The notes under the pieces are model-generated. The model was not told the origin of the DNA and did no database searches. It saw nothing but the letters and a program-made list of their open reading frames with translations. Source: Thermotogaceae bacterium (lineage in GTDB: Bacteria; Thermotogota; Thermotogae; Thermotogales; Thermotogaceae). From it: a stretch of DNA of 64,000 nucleotides. Positions within the stretch are counted from its first letter, which is position 1. Every line of letters starts with the position of its first letter. A program made the position numbers and the translations under genes. Below are positions 17,316 through 26,003 of this stretch, one piece after another. Location: contig JALWTT010000006.1 of the NCBI GenBank assembly GCA_027077795.1, forward strand, positions 310,001 to 374,000, in the 5' to 3' direction.

Positions 17316-18073
17316 ATCTCTACATAGATGTGGGGAACACCCATACCGTTTTTGGCGTGAAATTGGATGGAAATTTCAGAAAATGGAGATTGTCAACGGG
17401 AAGGTATGAAACAGAAGACGAATTCTTTTCACATTTGAAGACCCTTTTGGAAAGCAATGGGATCGATTATAAGTCCATAGATTCCGTAGTCATATCTTCA
17501 GTTGTTCCATCACTTGACTATGTTTTGAGGAGATTATCTGAAAAGTTCTTCAGAGTAGAACCTCTCTTTGTGATGGCAGATGAAAAGTGTGGCGTGAGCT
17601 GGCCCGTTCAAAATCCACGAGCTATAGGCGCAGACAGAGTGGCTAATGTCATAGGGGCTGTCCACGAATATTCAAGAGATTCTCTCGTTTTGGATTTTGG
17701 GACTGCAATAACTATAGATGTGGTTAAGGATGGAAAGTTCCTCGGTGGAACAATATCCCCGGGAATAATGACGATGCTTTATTCTCTTTTCAAAAATGCC
17801 GCTAAGCTCCCTTTGATAGATCTATCCAGGATTCCGGAGAGCTCCATAGGTAATAGCACCGAGGATAACATAAGAATAGGAATTCTGAAGCTCGTGGCTT
17901 ATGGTCTCAACCACATAATTGAGGATATAAAATTTGAGGTTGGAAGAGAGATGATGGTCATCGTTACCGGTGGACAGGCCAAGATGGTTCTCGGTATTCT
18001 GAGTCACGATGTGTATGACCCAGACATAACTCTTAAAGGTATGGAGTGGTACAAAAAATTACATGTGGTATAA
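17312..18073 (+). CDS. coaX: Type III pantothenate kinase
   Basis: 253 residues, phosphorylates pantothenate in the first step of coenzyme A synthesis. The nucleotide-binding DVGNT motif is at residues 6-10, GADRVANVIGA is the pantothenate-site block, DFGTAITIDVV follows and GGTISPG is present, all diagnostic of CoaX. It begins with TTG overlapping the pepF stop as TTGA; GGAGGTGA lies just upstream. CoaX needs a monovalent cation and is not feedback-inhibited by CoA. Confidence 0.95.
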   Translation: MNLYIDVGNTHTVFGVKLDGNFRKWRLSTGRYETEDEFFSHLKTLLESNGIDYKSIDSVVISSVVPSLDYVLRRLSEKFFRVEPLFVMADEKCGVSWPVQNPRAIGADRVANVIGAVHEYSRDSLVLDFGTAITIDVVKDGKFLGGTISPGIMTMLYSLFKNAAKLPLIDLSRIPESSIGNSTEDNIRIGILKLVAYGLNHIIEDIKFEVGREMMVIVTGGQAKMVLGILSHDVYDPDITLKGMEWYKKLHVV

Positions 18074-18110
18074 TTCTTGGAGCAAACTGATATAAGGAGG
18101 GGGGATAGGT

Positions 18111-19955
18111 ATGAGAAAGCTTTTAGCGATTTTCCTGATCGCACTATCTGTTATGTTCTTCGCAGCTATTAAGAACCCAGATACCATTGTTGAAGCCACC
18201 ATAGGGGAGCCTCGTACCCTCGATCCGCACGATGCCTACGACACCGCGAGTGGAGAAGTTATATACAACGTCTACGAAAACCTCATTCAGTATAAAGGGA
18301 GTAGTCTTTCTGAGTTCGAACCGAGGCTCGCAACCAAGTGGGAGATCCTCGATGGAGGGAAAACCTACAAGTTCTACATACGCAAAGGCGTGAAGTTCCA
18401 TAACGGAGATGTTCTCACTCCAAAGGATGTTGAATATTCCTTCGAAAGAGGGCTCATACTTGATCCAGCAGACGGTCCAATGTGGATGCTCTGGGACGCT
18501 CTATTTGGCGTTTCCAGCCTTGAGGGATTTGTTAAGGAAAAGCTCGGTGTGGCTTGGAAGGACCTCTTCGATGCGAATGGGAACGTCAAACCAAAGTACC
18601 ACGATGCCCTTGTCAAAATTTACACTGATTACATAGACAAGGCCGTTGAAGTCGACGGGGATGCAGTCGTCTTCCACCTTGCAAGGCCATTCGGACCGTT
18701 CATGAATATACTCGCCCAGAGTGCAAACTGGGCAGCAGTTCTCGATATGAAATGGTGCATAAGCATAGGATGCTGGAACGGAAAGGCCGAGGGATGGTGG
18801 AAATTCCATGACATAAAGAAGGAAAACTCCCCACTCTATGCGAGGATGAATGGAACGGGACCGTTCAAGTTCGTCAGCTGGGATAGGGCCGAGCAGAAAA
18901 TTATTCTTGTGAGAAATGATGATTATTGGAGAACACCGGCCAAGATAAAGAAAGTGGTCATCTGGGGAGTTGATGAGTGGAGCACAAGACGTGCCATGCT
19001 CGAAAAAGGTGATGCGGATATAGTCGTCGTCCCGACTCAATATTTGCCGCAAGTTGAGGGAATGAAAGATGTCACGGTTATAAAGCCACTTCCGACTCTG
19101 ATAGTTGCGTCTCTTCACTTTAACTGGACGGTTAAATCAACTAGCAAGTACATAGGTTCTGGTAAGCTCGATGGAAATGGAATTCCACCTAACTTCTTCA
19201 GTGATATTCATGTGAGAAGAGCTTTCATCTGTTCCATAAACTATGATGCTCTTATCAACGATGTTTTGCATGGACTTGGAAGAAGAATACCAACGGACCT
19301 TCCCGAGGGACTCCTTGGATTTGATGAGGAGCTTCTCTACGATGAGTACGCTCCAAGGTTTGACCTTGACTGTGCAGCTGAGGAATTTCACAAAGCTTGG
19401 GATGGCCAACTCTGGGAAAAAGGATTCAAGCTGACACTCCTTTACAACCTTGGAAATGATGTTCGAAGAACCGCAGCTGAGATGCTCAAGACCTACATCG
19501 AGTCCCTCAACCCGAAATTTCACATAAATGTCGTGGGTTTGCAATGGCCAACTTACCTCGATGCCACGAGAAATGGGACTCTACCTGCTTTCATAATAGG
19601 ATGGCTTGCGGACTACCCAGATCCGAACAACTTCATATTCACCTACTATGACTCCAAAGGATCATACGGCTTGAGGCAAGGAGAAGATTTCAGGAAATTC
19701 GTTTCCACACCTAGAGATGAGTTCGGTGGAAAGAGCCTGGATCAGGTCATAGAAGAAGCCGCTCAGGAGACCAATGTGGAGAAGAGGAAGGCTCTCTACG
19801 AGGAGATACAAAAGTTTGCGATGAAATACGCACTCGGTGCACCACTGTACCAGGGAATGGGCTTCCACGTGCAAAGAAGCTGGGTTAAAGGATGGTACTA
19901 CAATGAGATGAGACCTGGTGCAGATTTCTACACTCTTTACAAGTCTGAGAAGTGA
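18111..19955 (+). CDS. ABC transporter family-5 substrate-binding protein (orphan)
   Basis: 614 residues, with a signal peptide (LLAIFLIALSVMFFAAI) and no lipobox cysteine. The SBP_bac_5 pattern starts with EATIGEPRTLDPHDAYD, then YENLIQYKG and YKFYIRKGVKFHNGDVLTPKDV, and later RRAFICSINYDALI. Family members bind oligopeptides or, in Thermotogales, often oligosaccharides; the ligand cannot be predicted. No permease or ATPase genes are adjacent, and a strong terminator follows immediately. Codon choice is strongly biased (AAG, CTC, ATA) and the ribosome site AAGGAGGGGGG is very strong, suggesting high expression. Confidence 0.9.
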   Translation: MRKLLAIFLIALSVMFFAAIKNPDTIVEATIGEPRTLDPHDAYDTASGEVIYNVYENLIQYKGSSLSEFEPRLATKWEILDGGKTYKFYIRKGVKFHNGDVLTPKDVEYSFERGLILDPADGPMWMLWDALFGVSSLEGFVKEKLGVAWKDLFDANGNVKPKYHDALVKIYTDYIDKAVEVDGDAVVFHLARPFGPFMNILAQSANWAAVLDMKWCISIGCWNGKAEGWWKFHDIKKENSPLYARMNGTGPFKFVSWDRAEQKIILVRNDDYWRTPAKIKKVVIWGVDEWSTRRAMLEKGDADIVVVPTQYLPQVEGMKDVTVIKPLPTLIVASLHFNWTVKSTSKYIGSGKLDGNGIPPNFFSDIHVRRAFICSINYDALINDVLHGLGRRIPTDLPEGLLGFDEELLYDEYAPRFDLDCAAEEFHKAWDGQLWEKGFKLTLLYNLGNDVRRTAAEMLKTYIESLNPKFHINVVGLQWPTYLDATRNGTLPAFIIGWLADYPDPNNFIFTYYDSKGSYGLRQGEDFRKFVSTPRDEFGGKSLDQVIEEAAQETNVEKRKALYEEIQKFAMKYALGAPLYQGMGFHVQRSWVKGWYYNEMRPGADFYTLYKSEK

Positions 19956-19975
19956 GATTGCCACTTAAAGTGATG

Positions 19976-20002
19976 GCGGGCGCCCTTGAGGCGCCCGCTT
20001 TT
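19976..20002 (+). terminator. Rho-independent terminator after the binding protein
   Basis: GCGGGCGCC, loop CTTGA, GGCGCCCGC, then TTTT. A perfect 9-bp GC stem. Confidence 0.88.
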
Positions 20003-20012
20003 ATGCTATAAT
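19986..20012 (+). promoter_or_regulatory. Promoter of the EF-G-like gene, overlapping the terminator
   Basis: A perfect TATAAT at 20007-20012 precedes the EF-G-like start by 38 bases. The best -35 (TTGAGG, 19986) lies in the loop/3' arm of the preceding terminator with a short 15-base spacer. The -10 is convincing, the -35 less so. Confidence 0.5.
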
Positions 20013-20049
20013 CTCGCAAGAGAATCGAAGAAATGAGGAGGGATACGTC

Positions 20050-22116
20050 GTGAAGAAGGTTCCGCTGGATAAGAGGAGAACAGTTGCAATTGTAGGACAC
20101 AACGGAAGCGGTAAGTCACATCTCCTTTCCACAGTACTTTTCATGAAAGGTTTGCTCGATAAACCTGGATCGAAAGGTGTGGATTACGACCCGGTTGAAC
20201 AGGAGAAGGGGTCTTCTGTTACTTCACACGTAGCCACTTTTGATTGGTCTGATGGGGTTATTTCTATGATAGACACGCCTGGGTTCGGAGACTTCATGGG
20301 AGAAGTTATAAACGCTGTGTATGTCTCCGAGAATATTCTGATGGTTGTCAATGCCACGGCAGGAGTTGAGATTCAGACGGAGAGATATTGGCGTACGGCC
20401 GAGAAATACGAAAAGCCGATAATGGTTTTCGTGAACCAAATGGACAAAGAAAGAGCAGATTTCGATAAAACTCTTGCGGATTTGAAAGACAGGTTCGACA
20501 GGAAGATGATACCAGTTCTACTTCCAATAGGAAAGGAGTCCTCTTTCAGGGGAGTAGTTGATGTCTTCTCTGGGAAAGCTTATGTTTACGAGAATGGTAA
20601 AAGGTCCGAAGCTGAAGTGCCGGAGAGCATAGCAGATTACGTAGAAGAGGTCAAGATGAACGCTATAGAAGATATCGTGGAGCTGGATGACGAATTGATG
20701 GAAAAATACCTTGAAGGTGAGGAGATAGAGTCTCAAAAGATATTTGATGCTTTAAAAAAGGGATATTCATCTGGTGAAGTTGTTCCCGTGTTTGTGGGAT
20801 CAGCTGAGCTGGGTGTTGGAGTGGATCTTCTTCTTGATAAGGTGTTTGAAATAGGGGTCTCTCCGAGCGAAGCGAAGCCTTATAAGGCTTTCATGGATGG
20901 CGATAGAGAAGTTGAAGTGTTCATGAAAGATGACGAACCTTTCGTTGGGTTTATATTCAAAGCCGCTGTCGACAAGTTCGTTGGAAAGGTTACCTATTTG
21001 AAGGTTTTGTCCGGTTCGCTGAAACCTGGAGACAGCCTTATCAATATGAGAAAGGAAAATACGGAAAAAGTGGGGCATGTTTATGTACCTGTCCTTTCCA
21101 AGCAGGAGGAAGTAGAGGAAGTGGATGCTGGTGATATAGCCGTTCTTCTAAAGCTTTCTGAAGCTTCTGTTGGAGACACATTGGCTCACAAAGATAGAAG
21201 GCTTAAGGTAGTTCTTCCTGAGTATCCAGAACCCATGTACTCTAGGTCCGTTAACCCTAAATCCAAGCAAGATATCGATAAGATAAACAACGGTCTCGCT
21301 AGGCTTGCCGATTCAGATCCCACATTCCAATGGGAATACGATCCTGAAACCCAGGAGACGGTTATCTCAGGGCTCGGAGCGACTCATCTTGAAACTATGA
21401 TCTCAAGGCTTAGAGGCATATTCGGCGTTGATGTCGAGATAGGAAAGCCTAAGATAGCGTACCGAGAGACGATAAGAAAGCAAGCTGTGGCGGAGCACAA
21501 ACACAAGAAGCAAACGGGTGGACATGGGCAGTACGGACATGTCAAGATAAGGCTCGAACCACTTCCAAGGGGAACGGGATACGAATTTGTGGATCAAATA
21601 GTTGGTGGTGTCATACCGAAGAATTTCATACCTTCTGTCGACAAGGGAATAAGAGAAGCAATGAAGAGAGGTGTCCTTGCTGACTACCCAGTTGTTGATG
21701 TCAGAGTGGTTCTGTTCGACGGTTCCTATCACGAAGTTGATTCCTCTGATATTTCTTTCCAGATAGCAGCTATACAGGCGTTTAGAAAGGGTATGGAAGA
21801 GGCTAGCCCGGTTATCCTTGAACCTATAATGGATGTCGAGGTTTTCGTTCCGGATGAGAACGCTGGAGATGCCACGGGAGAGATAACCGCAAGGCGTGGA
21901 AGGCCACTGGGTATGGAACCGGCTGGTAAAGGTATGACCAAGATAAGGGCGGAGGTTCCACTTGCGGAGATGCTTGACTTCTCCAACAAGCTTTCCTCAG
22001 TGACCAGCGGTAGGGGATACTTCACCATGAGGTTTCTGAAGTACCAGGAAGTTCCACCCAACATACAGGAGAAGATAATCGAGGAGAGAAAGAGGGAGAT
22101 TGAACAGAGGAAATGA
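20050..22116 (+). CDS. Elongation factor G-like GTPase (EF-G paralogue)
   Basis: 688 residues with the EF-G domain order: G domain (G1 GHNGSGKS, G3 DTPGFGDF, G4 NQMDKE), domain II, then domains III-V (TGGHGQYGHVKI and RRGRPLGMEP blocks). The sequence departs from canonical FusA, for example G1 is GHNGSGKSH rather than AHIDAGKTT, and the extended switch I is replaced by GVDYDPVEQEKGSSV. This is the EF-G-like group also known from Thermotoga, whose members are not the main translocase; the function is unclear (ribosome-associated GTPase). GTG start with GAGGAGGG upstream; its own promoter and terminator make it monocistronic or nearly so. Confidence 0.88.
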   Translation: MKKVPLDKRRTVAIVGHNGSGKSHLLSTVLFMKGLLDKPGSKGVDYDPVEQEKGSSVTSHVATFDWSDGVISMIDTPGFGDFMGEVINAVYVSENILMVVNATAGVEIQTERYWRTAEKYEKPIMVFVNQMDKERADFDKTLADLKDRFDRKMIPVLLPIGKESSFRGVVDVFSGKAYVYENGKRSEAEVPESIADYVEEVKMNAIEDIVELDDELMEKYLEGEEIESQKIFDALKKGYSSGEVVPVFVGSAELGVGVDLLLDKVFEIGVSPSEAKPYKAFMDGDREVEVFMKDDEPFVGFIFKAAVDKFVGKVTYLKVLSGSLKPGDSLINMRKENTEKVGHVYVPVLSKQEEVEEVDAGDIAVLLKLSEASVGDTLAHKDRRLKVVLPEYPEPMYSRSVNPKSKQDIDKINNGLARLADSDPTFQWEYDPETQETVISGLGATHLETMISRLRGIFGVDVEIGKPKIAYRETIRKQAVAEHKHKKQTGGHGQYGHVKIRLEPLPRGTGYEFVDQIVGGVIPKNFIPSVDKGIREAMKRGVLADYPVVDVRVVLFDGSYHEVDSSDISFQIAAIQAFRKGMEEASPVILEPIMDVEVFVPDENAGDATGEITARRGRPLGMEPAGKGMTKIRAEVPLAEMLDFSNKLSSVTSGRGYFTMRFLKYQEVPPNIQEKIIEERKREIEQRK

Positions 22117-22118
22117 AG

Positions 22119-22140
22119 CGGGGCGCTTGCCCCGTTTTTT
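22119..22140 (+). terminator. Terminator/attenuator between the EF-G-like gene and rseP
   Basis: CGGGGC, loop GCTT, GCCCCG followed by six T. Its 3' arm is shared with a second hairpin at 22130-22148. Confidence 0.75.
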
Positions 22141-22148
22141 AAACGGGG
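22130..22148 (+). promoter_or_regulatory. Alternative hairpin sequestering the rseP ribosome site
   Basis: CCCCGTTT, loop TTT, AAACGGGG: a perfect 8-bp stem whose right arm contains the GGGG of the rseP ribosome-binding site (GGGGTG, 22145-22150). It cannot form together with the terminator, since both use 22130-22134. Function not shown. Confidence 0.5.
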
Positions 22149-22155
22149 TGATTGA

Positions 22156-23652
22156 ATGGTTGTTTTAGTGTTTTTAGCGGTCTTTGTAGGAGTGGTATTA
22201 GTTCATGAGTTCGGACATTACATATTCGCAAAGTTATTCGGAGTGCAGGTGTTGGAGTTTGCCATTGGGTTTGGACCAGCGGTGTACAGAAAGAAGGGAA
22301 AGGAAACTGATTTCAGGGTAAACGTATTTCCGCTTGGCGGGTACGTACGCCTTGCTGGTGAGAACCCCTATGAAGGAGGAAATTGGGAAGAGGGAAAAGG
22401 ATTTTACGATAAACCTGCGTGGCAGAGATTTTTCATATCGTTCGCCGGACCGGCTTTCTCGATACTCGCCGGGTATGCGCTCTTCTTGGTAATAGTTAAC
22501 ATCTGGGGTGTGAGTTTTTCTGGAGTGAGTCAGGTTATTCCGAACTCTCCAGCTGAGAAAGCGGGGCTCGAAAAAGGTGACATAATCCTGAAAATGAATG
22601 GGAACTATGTGTTTGACCACAGAGTCATCTCGGACATAATAAAAGAAGGAAGGAAGGTTAACATAACTGTTTTGAGGGGTGGGAAAAAGGTCAGCCTATC
22701 CGTATCTCCTCAAAGAATGCCTTATCAACTCGATTTGTTCTTATCATCTGCCACTGGAAACGTTTTGGGAAACTTCGTCTCGATTGAGAACAACAATCAA
22801 CCCGATCCAAACTTTCTGAAGACCATACTCAAAAACAGGGTGGAAGTCGATTTTGAAGGGTCCAGGCTTGAAGGGATTCTTGACAGCTATTTCTACGTGC
22901 CATCAAGATATGCCCTGGGCTTTGTCTTTTCCGGACTTTCTCCTGTTCTGAAAAGGGATTATTACCCGTTGAAGAAAGGCGACAGGATAATGGATGTGAA
23001 CGGGATGAGGATAAATGGATGGCTGGATTTCATAAGGGTGAGTAGGTATGTCTCTATGGATCCGGATCAGGTGTATGTAGAACTGGTTGGAAAAGCGGTG
23101 GATTGGTGGAGCTATGGAGCTCCAGAGAGTTTGGTTCTGAGTGTCATGAGAAATGGGAGAAAGCTTGCTAGAATCAGAATGGATAAGAATGAGCTTGCGA
23201 AGATGTTCACGGACTCCACCCTTTTCGAGATTGAAACCCCACCTTACAAGCCTAGATCGTTTTCGGAAAGGCTAGATATAGCTGTATCCAGATGTAATTG
23301 GATATTGGTTATAACCTGGAACACCCTTTTTAAAGGGTTTTTTAGGAGCGTGAGTAGCGGTGAGGTTGCAGGTCCCGTTGGACTCGCCTGGGCTGTCGGA
23401 ACAGCCGCGAAAATGGGACTCGATTCCGTATTGGTTCTAGTAGCTGTGATAACGATAAATCTTGGAATATTCAATCTCCTGCCATTACCTGCTCTTGATG
23501 GTGGAAGGATAGTGTTCGCTTTAATAGAGATGATAACGAGAAAAAGGGTTGATCCAAGGATAGAGGCCATGGTGCACGCGATAGGTTTCCTCCTACTTAT
23601 GGGATTTCTAATCTACATAACCTTCATGGATATAGGGAGGTTTGCTTGGTGA
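22156..23652 (+). CDS. rseP: RseP-like site-2 metalloprotease
   Basis: 498 residues, an intramembrane zinc protease that cleaves membrane-bound anti-sigma factors or signal-peptide remnants. HEFGH (residues 17-21) in the first helix gives the zinc ligands and the C-terminal LPLPALDGGRIVF gives the LDG motif. One clear PDZ domain lies at about 115-190 (IPNSPAEKAGLEKGDIILKMNG), and a second, diverged one near 250-300 (LKKGDRIMDVNGMRING). It is longer than the minimal family (about 360-450) because of this region. ispG starts inside its last codons, as in other Thermotoga-type genomes. Confidence 0.9.
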   Translation: MVVLVFLAVFVGVVLVHEFGHYIFAKLFGVQVLEFAIGFGPAVYRKKGKETDFRVNVFPLGGYVRLAGENPYEGGNWEEGKGFYDKPAWQRFFISFAGPAFSILAGYALFLVIVNIWGVSFSGVSQVIPNSPAEKAGLEKGDIILKMNGNYVFDHRVISDIIKEGRKVNITVLRGGKKVSLSVSPQRMPYQLDLFLSSATGNVLGNFVSIENNNQPDPNFLKTILKNRVEVDFEGSRLEGILDSYFYVPSRYALGFVFSGLSPVLKRDYYPLKKGDRIMDVNGMRINGWLDFIRVSRYVSMDPDQVYVELVGKAVDWWSYGAPESLVLSVMRNGRKLARIRMDKNELAKMFTDSTLFEIETPPYKPRSFSERLDIAVSRCNWILVITWNTLFKGFFRSVSSGEVAGPVGLAWAVGTAAKMGLDSVLVLVAVITINLGIFNLLPLPALDGGRIVFALIEMITRKRVDPRIEAMVHAIGFLLLMGFLIYITFMDIGRFAW

Positions 23653-24677
23653 GAGTGAGAATAGGGGACATCGTTATAGGAAAGGGGTTGCCTGTAGCCA
23701 TACAATCCATGACAAACACCCCGACATTCGATGTAGAAAGGACTGTCAGACAAATTGAGAGACTGAAAAAAGCTGGGGCTGATATAGTAAGAGTGTCCAT
23801 CCCGGATGAAAGAAGTGCCAGAGCACTTAAAGAAATCAAGGAAAGAGTGAGTGTGCCTTTGATCGCCGATATACACTTTGATCATCGCTTGGCTATCCTA
23901 TCGATCAAAATGGGTACGGATAAGGTCAGAATAAATCCAGGGAACATAGGATCTGATTGGAAAGTCAGGGAACTTGCAAATTTTGCAAAAGAACATCGAG
24001 TTCCAATAAGAGTTGGTGCGAACACGGGCTCTCTCCCAAAAGATTTGGAAGATAGATATGAAGAGAGGTATGTTGCGTTGGCTGAAGCTGCGTTAAGAGA
24101 GGCGAGGCTTTTAGAGAAGTTTGGATTCAATGATATAGTGATTTCCGCGAAAAGTTCTGACGCGATCGAGACTATAAGGGCAAATGAGTACATAAGGGAA
24201 AGAGTTTCATATCCCATCCATATAGGAGTAACCGAGGCCGGTGTTTATGAAAGTGCAGTTGTTTCCTCTTCATTTGCCCTGGGTTATCTCCTGTACGAGG
24301 GAATAGGGGAGACGATAAGGGTATCCATAGCGGGAGACCCTGTACGTGAGGTATACGTCGCGAGGAAGCTCCTATCTACTCTGGGAATGAGAAAGGAACC
24401 AAAAGTTGTAGCGTGTCCAAGTTGTGCAAGAGCGGTGTTCAATGTCGAAAAAGTGGCTGAAGATGTGGAAAGAAAACTCTTCAAACTTGGAAAACCTGTG
24501 ACTTTCTCTGTTCTCGGATGCTATGTTAACGGGATAGGTGAAGGAAAGCGTGCGGACGCGGGAATTGCTGGGATTGATAGTGAAAGGTTCGTAGCGTTTA
24601 AAAGAGGCGAGATAATCGGCACTTTCAAAATGACAGACTTGGAAAGGGTCATAGAGGATCTCCTTTCGAATCTGTAA
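23646..24677 (+). CDS. ispG: 4-hydroxy-3-methylbut-2-enyl diphosphate synthase
   Basis: 343 residues; converts MEcPP to HMBPP in the non-mevalonate isoprenoid pathway using a 4Fe-4S cluster. The N-terminal MVRVRIGDIVIGKGLPVAIQ leads into SMTNTPTFD, the TIM-barrel signature. Cluster cysteines are in CPSCARAV and in GCYVNGIGEG; the family consensus is CPSCGR and GCxVNGPGE, so the glycine after CPSC and the proline before GE are changed. TTG (23646) or GTG (23649) could be the start; GGGAGG lies five bases before the TTG. It overlaps rseP by 7 bases and the convergent nitrilase gene by 29. Confidence 0.93.
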   Translation: MVRVRIGDIVIGKGLPVAIQSMTNTPTFDVERTVRQIERLKKAGADIVRVSIPDERSARALKEIKERVSVPLIADIHFDHRLAILSIKMGTDKVRINPGNIGSDWKVRELANFAKEHRVPIRVGANTGSLPKDLEDRYEERYVALAEAALREARLLEKFGFNDIVISAKSSDAIETIRANEYIRERVSYPIHIGVTEAGVYESAVVSSSFALGYLLYEGIGETIRVSIAGDPVREVYVARKLLSTLGMRKEPKVVACPSCARAVFNVEKVAEDVERKLFKLGKPVTFSVLGCYVNGIGEGKRADAGIAGIDSERFVAFKRGEIIGTFKMTDLERVIEDLLSNL

Positions 24678-25461
24678 AGTGGCATATATCCCTGTAAAGA
24701 AGCCTTTTCCTGTTTGAAAAGTAGGCATGTGAATCTCCTGTTTCCTCATATCTGTAGTGCTCTAAGATGGAAGTATCTATTTCGGCAAATATCGCACCTT
24801 CTCCTTCCTCAATCTCAGCCAGGATTCTTCCCGATGGATGAACTATCCTGCTTTTCCCTATGAAATTCATTTCCCCTCTTCCAGTTGTGGAGGCAGCCGC
24901 TAGGTAACACCCATTTTCGATAGCTCTGGCCTTTGTTGCCGCGTCGTATATTCTATACCTCTCTTTTCCAAATGCGAAAAGTGCTATCAAGACTTGAGCT
25001 CCTCTGAGAGTGAGGACTCTGGAAATCTCTGGAAACCCTATCTCGTAGCACAACAAAACCCCGAATCTCACGTCCTTGAAATCAAAAACCAGGAAATCTT
25101 CTCCAGGTTCGAAGACTTCCTTTTCCCCTCTGAAAAGATGTGTTTTGTCGTAGAAGAGAACTTCTCTTTTCTTCTTAATGACGACCGCGGAATTCCTAAG
25201 TTTCTTTCCCAAAATTCTGGGAGATCCAAACACAAAGGCTTTGCTGAGATTTCTAGAAAGCGAGACGAGTTCATCCAAAACCCTCTGAAGGAATTGAGCT
25301 CCGCTTGTGAGGATATCTTTATCGAGTGTATACCCACTTAAATATAGCTCTGGAAATACCACAAGATCGGCTTTAACTTTGCCGGCCACACCCAGTAACT
25401 TTTCGTAATTTTTTCTGAAGTTTCCCACTTCTGGTTGTGCTTGAAAGACAGCTATCCTCAT
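24649..25461 (-). CDS. Nitrilase-superfamily carbon-nitrogen hydrolase
   Basis: 270 residues, a single CN-hydrolase domain. The catalytic triad is visible as Glu38 (FPELYLSGY), Lys106 (FYDKTHLF) and Cys138 (GVLLCYEIGFPE). The AATKARAIENGCYLAAAS segment is the conserved RA-EN block. Substrates in this family are amides or nitriles such as omega-amidase or N-carbamoyl compounds; no NAD-synthetase or acyltransferase domain is attached, so specificity remains open. It is a lone minus-strand gene, convergent with ispG and overlapping its 3' end by 29 bases. Confidence 0.88.
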   Translation of the reverse strand: MRIAVFQAQPEVGNFRKNYEKLLGVAGKVKADLVVFPELYLSGYTLDKDILTSGAQFLQRVLDELVSLSRNLSKAFVFGSPRILGKKLRNSAVVIKKKREVLFYDKTHLFRGEKEVFEPGEDFLVFDFKDVRFGVLLCYEIGFPEISRVLTLRGAQVLIALFAFGKERYRIYDAATKARAIENGCYLAAASTTGRGEMNFIGKSRIVHPSGRILAEIEEGEGAIFAEIDTSILEHYRYEETGDSHAYFSNRKRLLYRDICHFTDSKGDPL

Positions 25462-25589
25462 ATCGTCCTAGGAACTTGCTACACCGTTTGGAGTATACCA
25501 GATAAGATCCGTGATCTAGTTCCCGACTGTTTTATCATCGGAAAGGGTTTAAAATAAACATGATCTTGAATTTGGAGGAGGTGATCGCT

Positions 25590-25898
25590 TTGCCGGCATT
25601 TGAGAATGCCAAGGCTACTTTTAAGATAGGAGAAAAGCTCTCAAATGAAGAGCTTATTCGCGCTGTCAGGTACTTCATAGCAGCAGAATATGAGGCCGTT
25701 CAAATGTACACTCAGGTTGCGGAGATAACCGATAATAAGCTTGCCAAAGCGGTTCTTCTCGATATAGCCGAGGAAGAACTGGTCCACGCGGGAGAATTTC
25801 TCAGACTCCTTAAAGAGATATCACCAACCGATTGGGAGAGATACGAAGAGGGCTTCAAAGAAGTTGAAGAGATAGTAGAGAAGCTCGAAGATAAGTAA
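25590..25898 (+). CDS. Encapsulated-ferritin-like (demi-ferritin) protein
   Basis: 102 residues, two main helices. Glu33 (AAEYEAV), Tyr40, and Glu63/His66 (EEELVHAGEF) line up with the iron-site residues Glu32, Tyr39, Glu62 and His65 of encapsulated ferritin. Such proteins form decamers with a ferroxidase site between subunits and need an encapsulin shell to store iron. No encapsulin gene is adjacent and I see no obvious C-terminal targeting peptide (the end is EEIVEKLEDK). TTG 25590 is preferred over ATG 25560 because GGAGGTGATC lies just before it. Rubrerythrin-like ferritin family proteins are the alternative. Confidence 0.78.
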   Translation: MPAFENAKATFKIGEKLSNEELIRAVRYFIAAEYEAVQMYTQVAEITDNKLAKAVLLDIAEEELVHAGEFLRLLKEISPTDWERYEEGFKEVEEIVEKLEDK

Positions 25899-25951
25899 AT
25901 CTTAAAGATCTCTCCTAGACGATTCGCAAGCCTTCAACTGCATTTCACCTT

Positions 25952-25980
25952 TTCTCTTTGAGAGAGAACTTTTGTTTTTC
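25952..25980 (+). terminator. Weak terminator after the ferritin-like gene
   Basis: TTCTCT, loop TTGAG, AGAGAA followed by CTTTTGTTTTTC. The stem is only 6 bp and AT-rich, so function is uncertain. Confidence 0.35.
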
Positions 25981-26003
25981 AACACAATAGTTTTTCCACA
26001 TTT

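Noticed and set aside
18501-19118. 205-codon antisense open frame inside the family-5 binding protein gene
   Set aside because: Shadow of a strongly codon-biased gene; no independent coding evidence.
24649-24677. 29-base convergent overlap of ispG and the nitrilase gene
   Set aside because: Convergent overlaps of this size are common in compact genomes and both proteins end naturally; no sign of special regulation.
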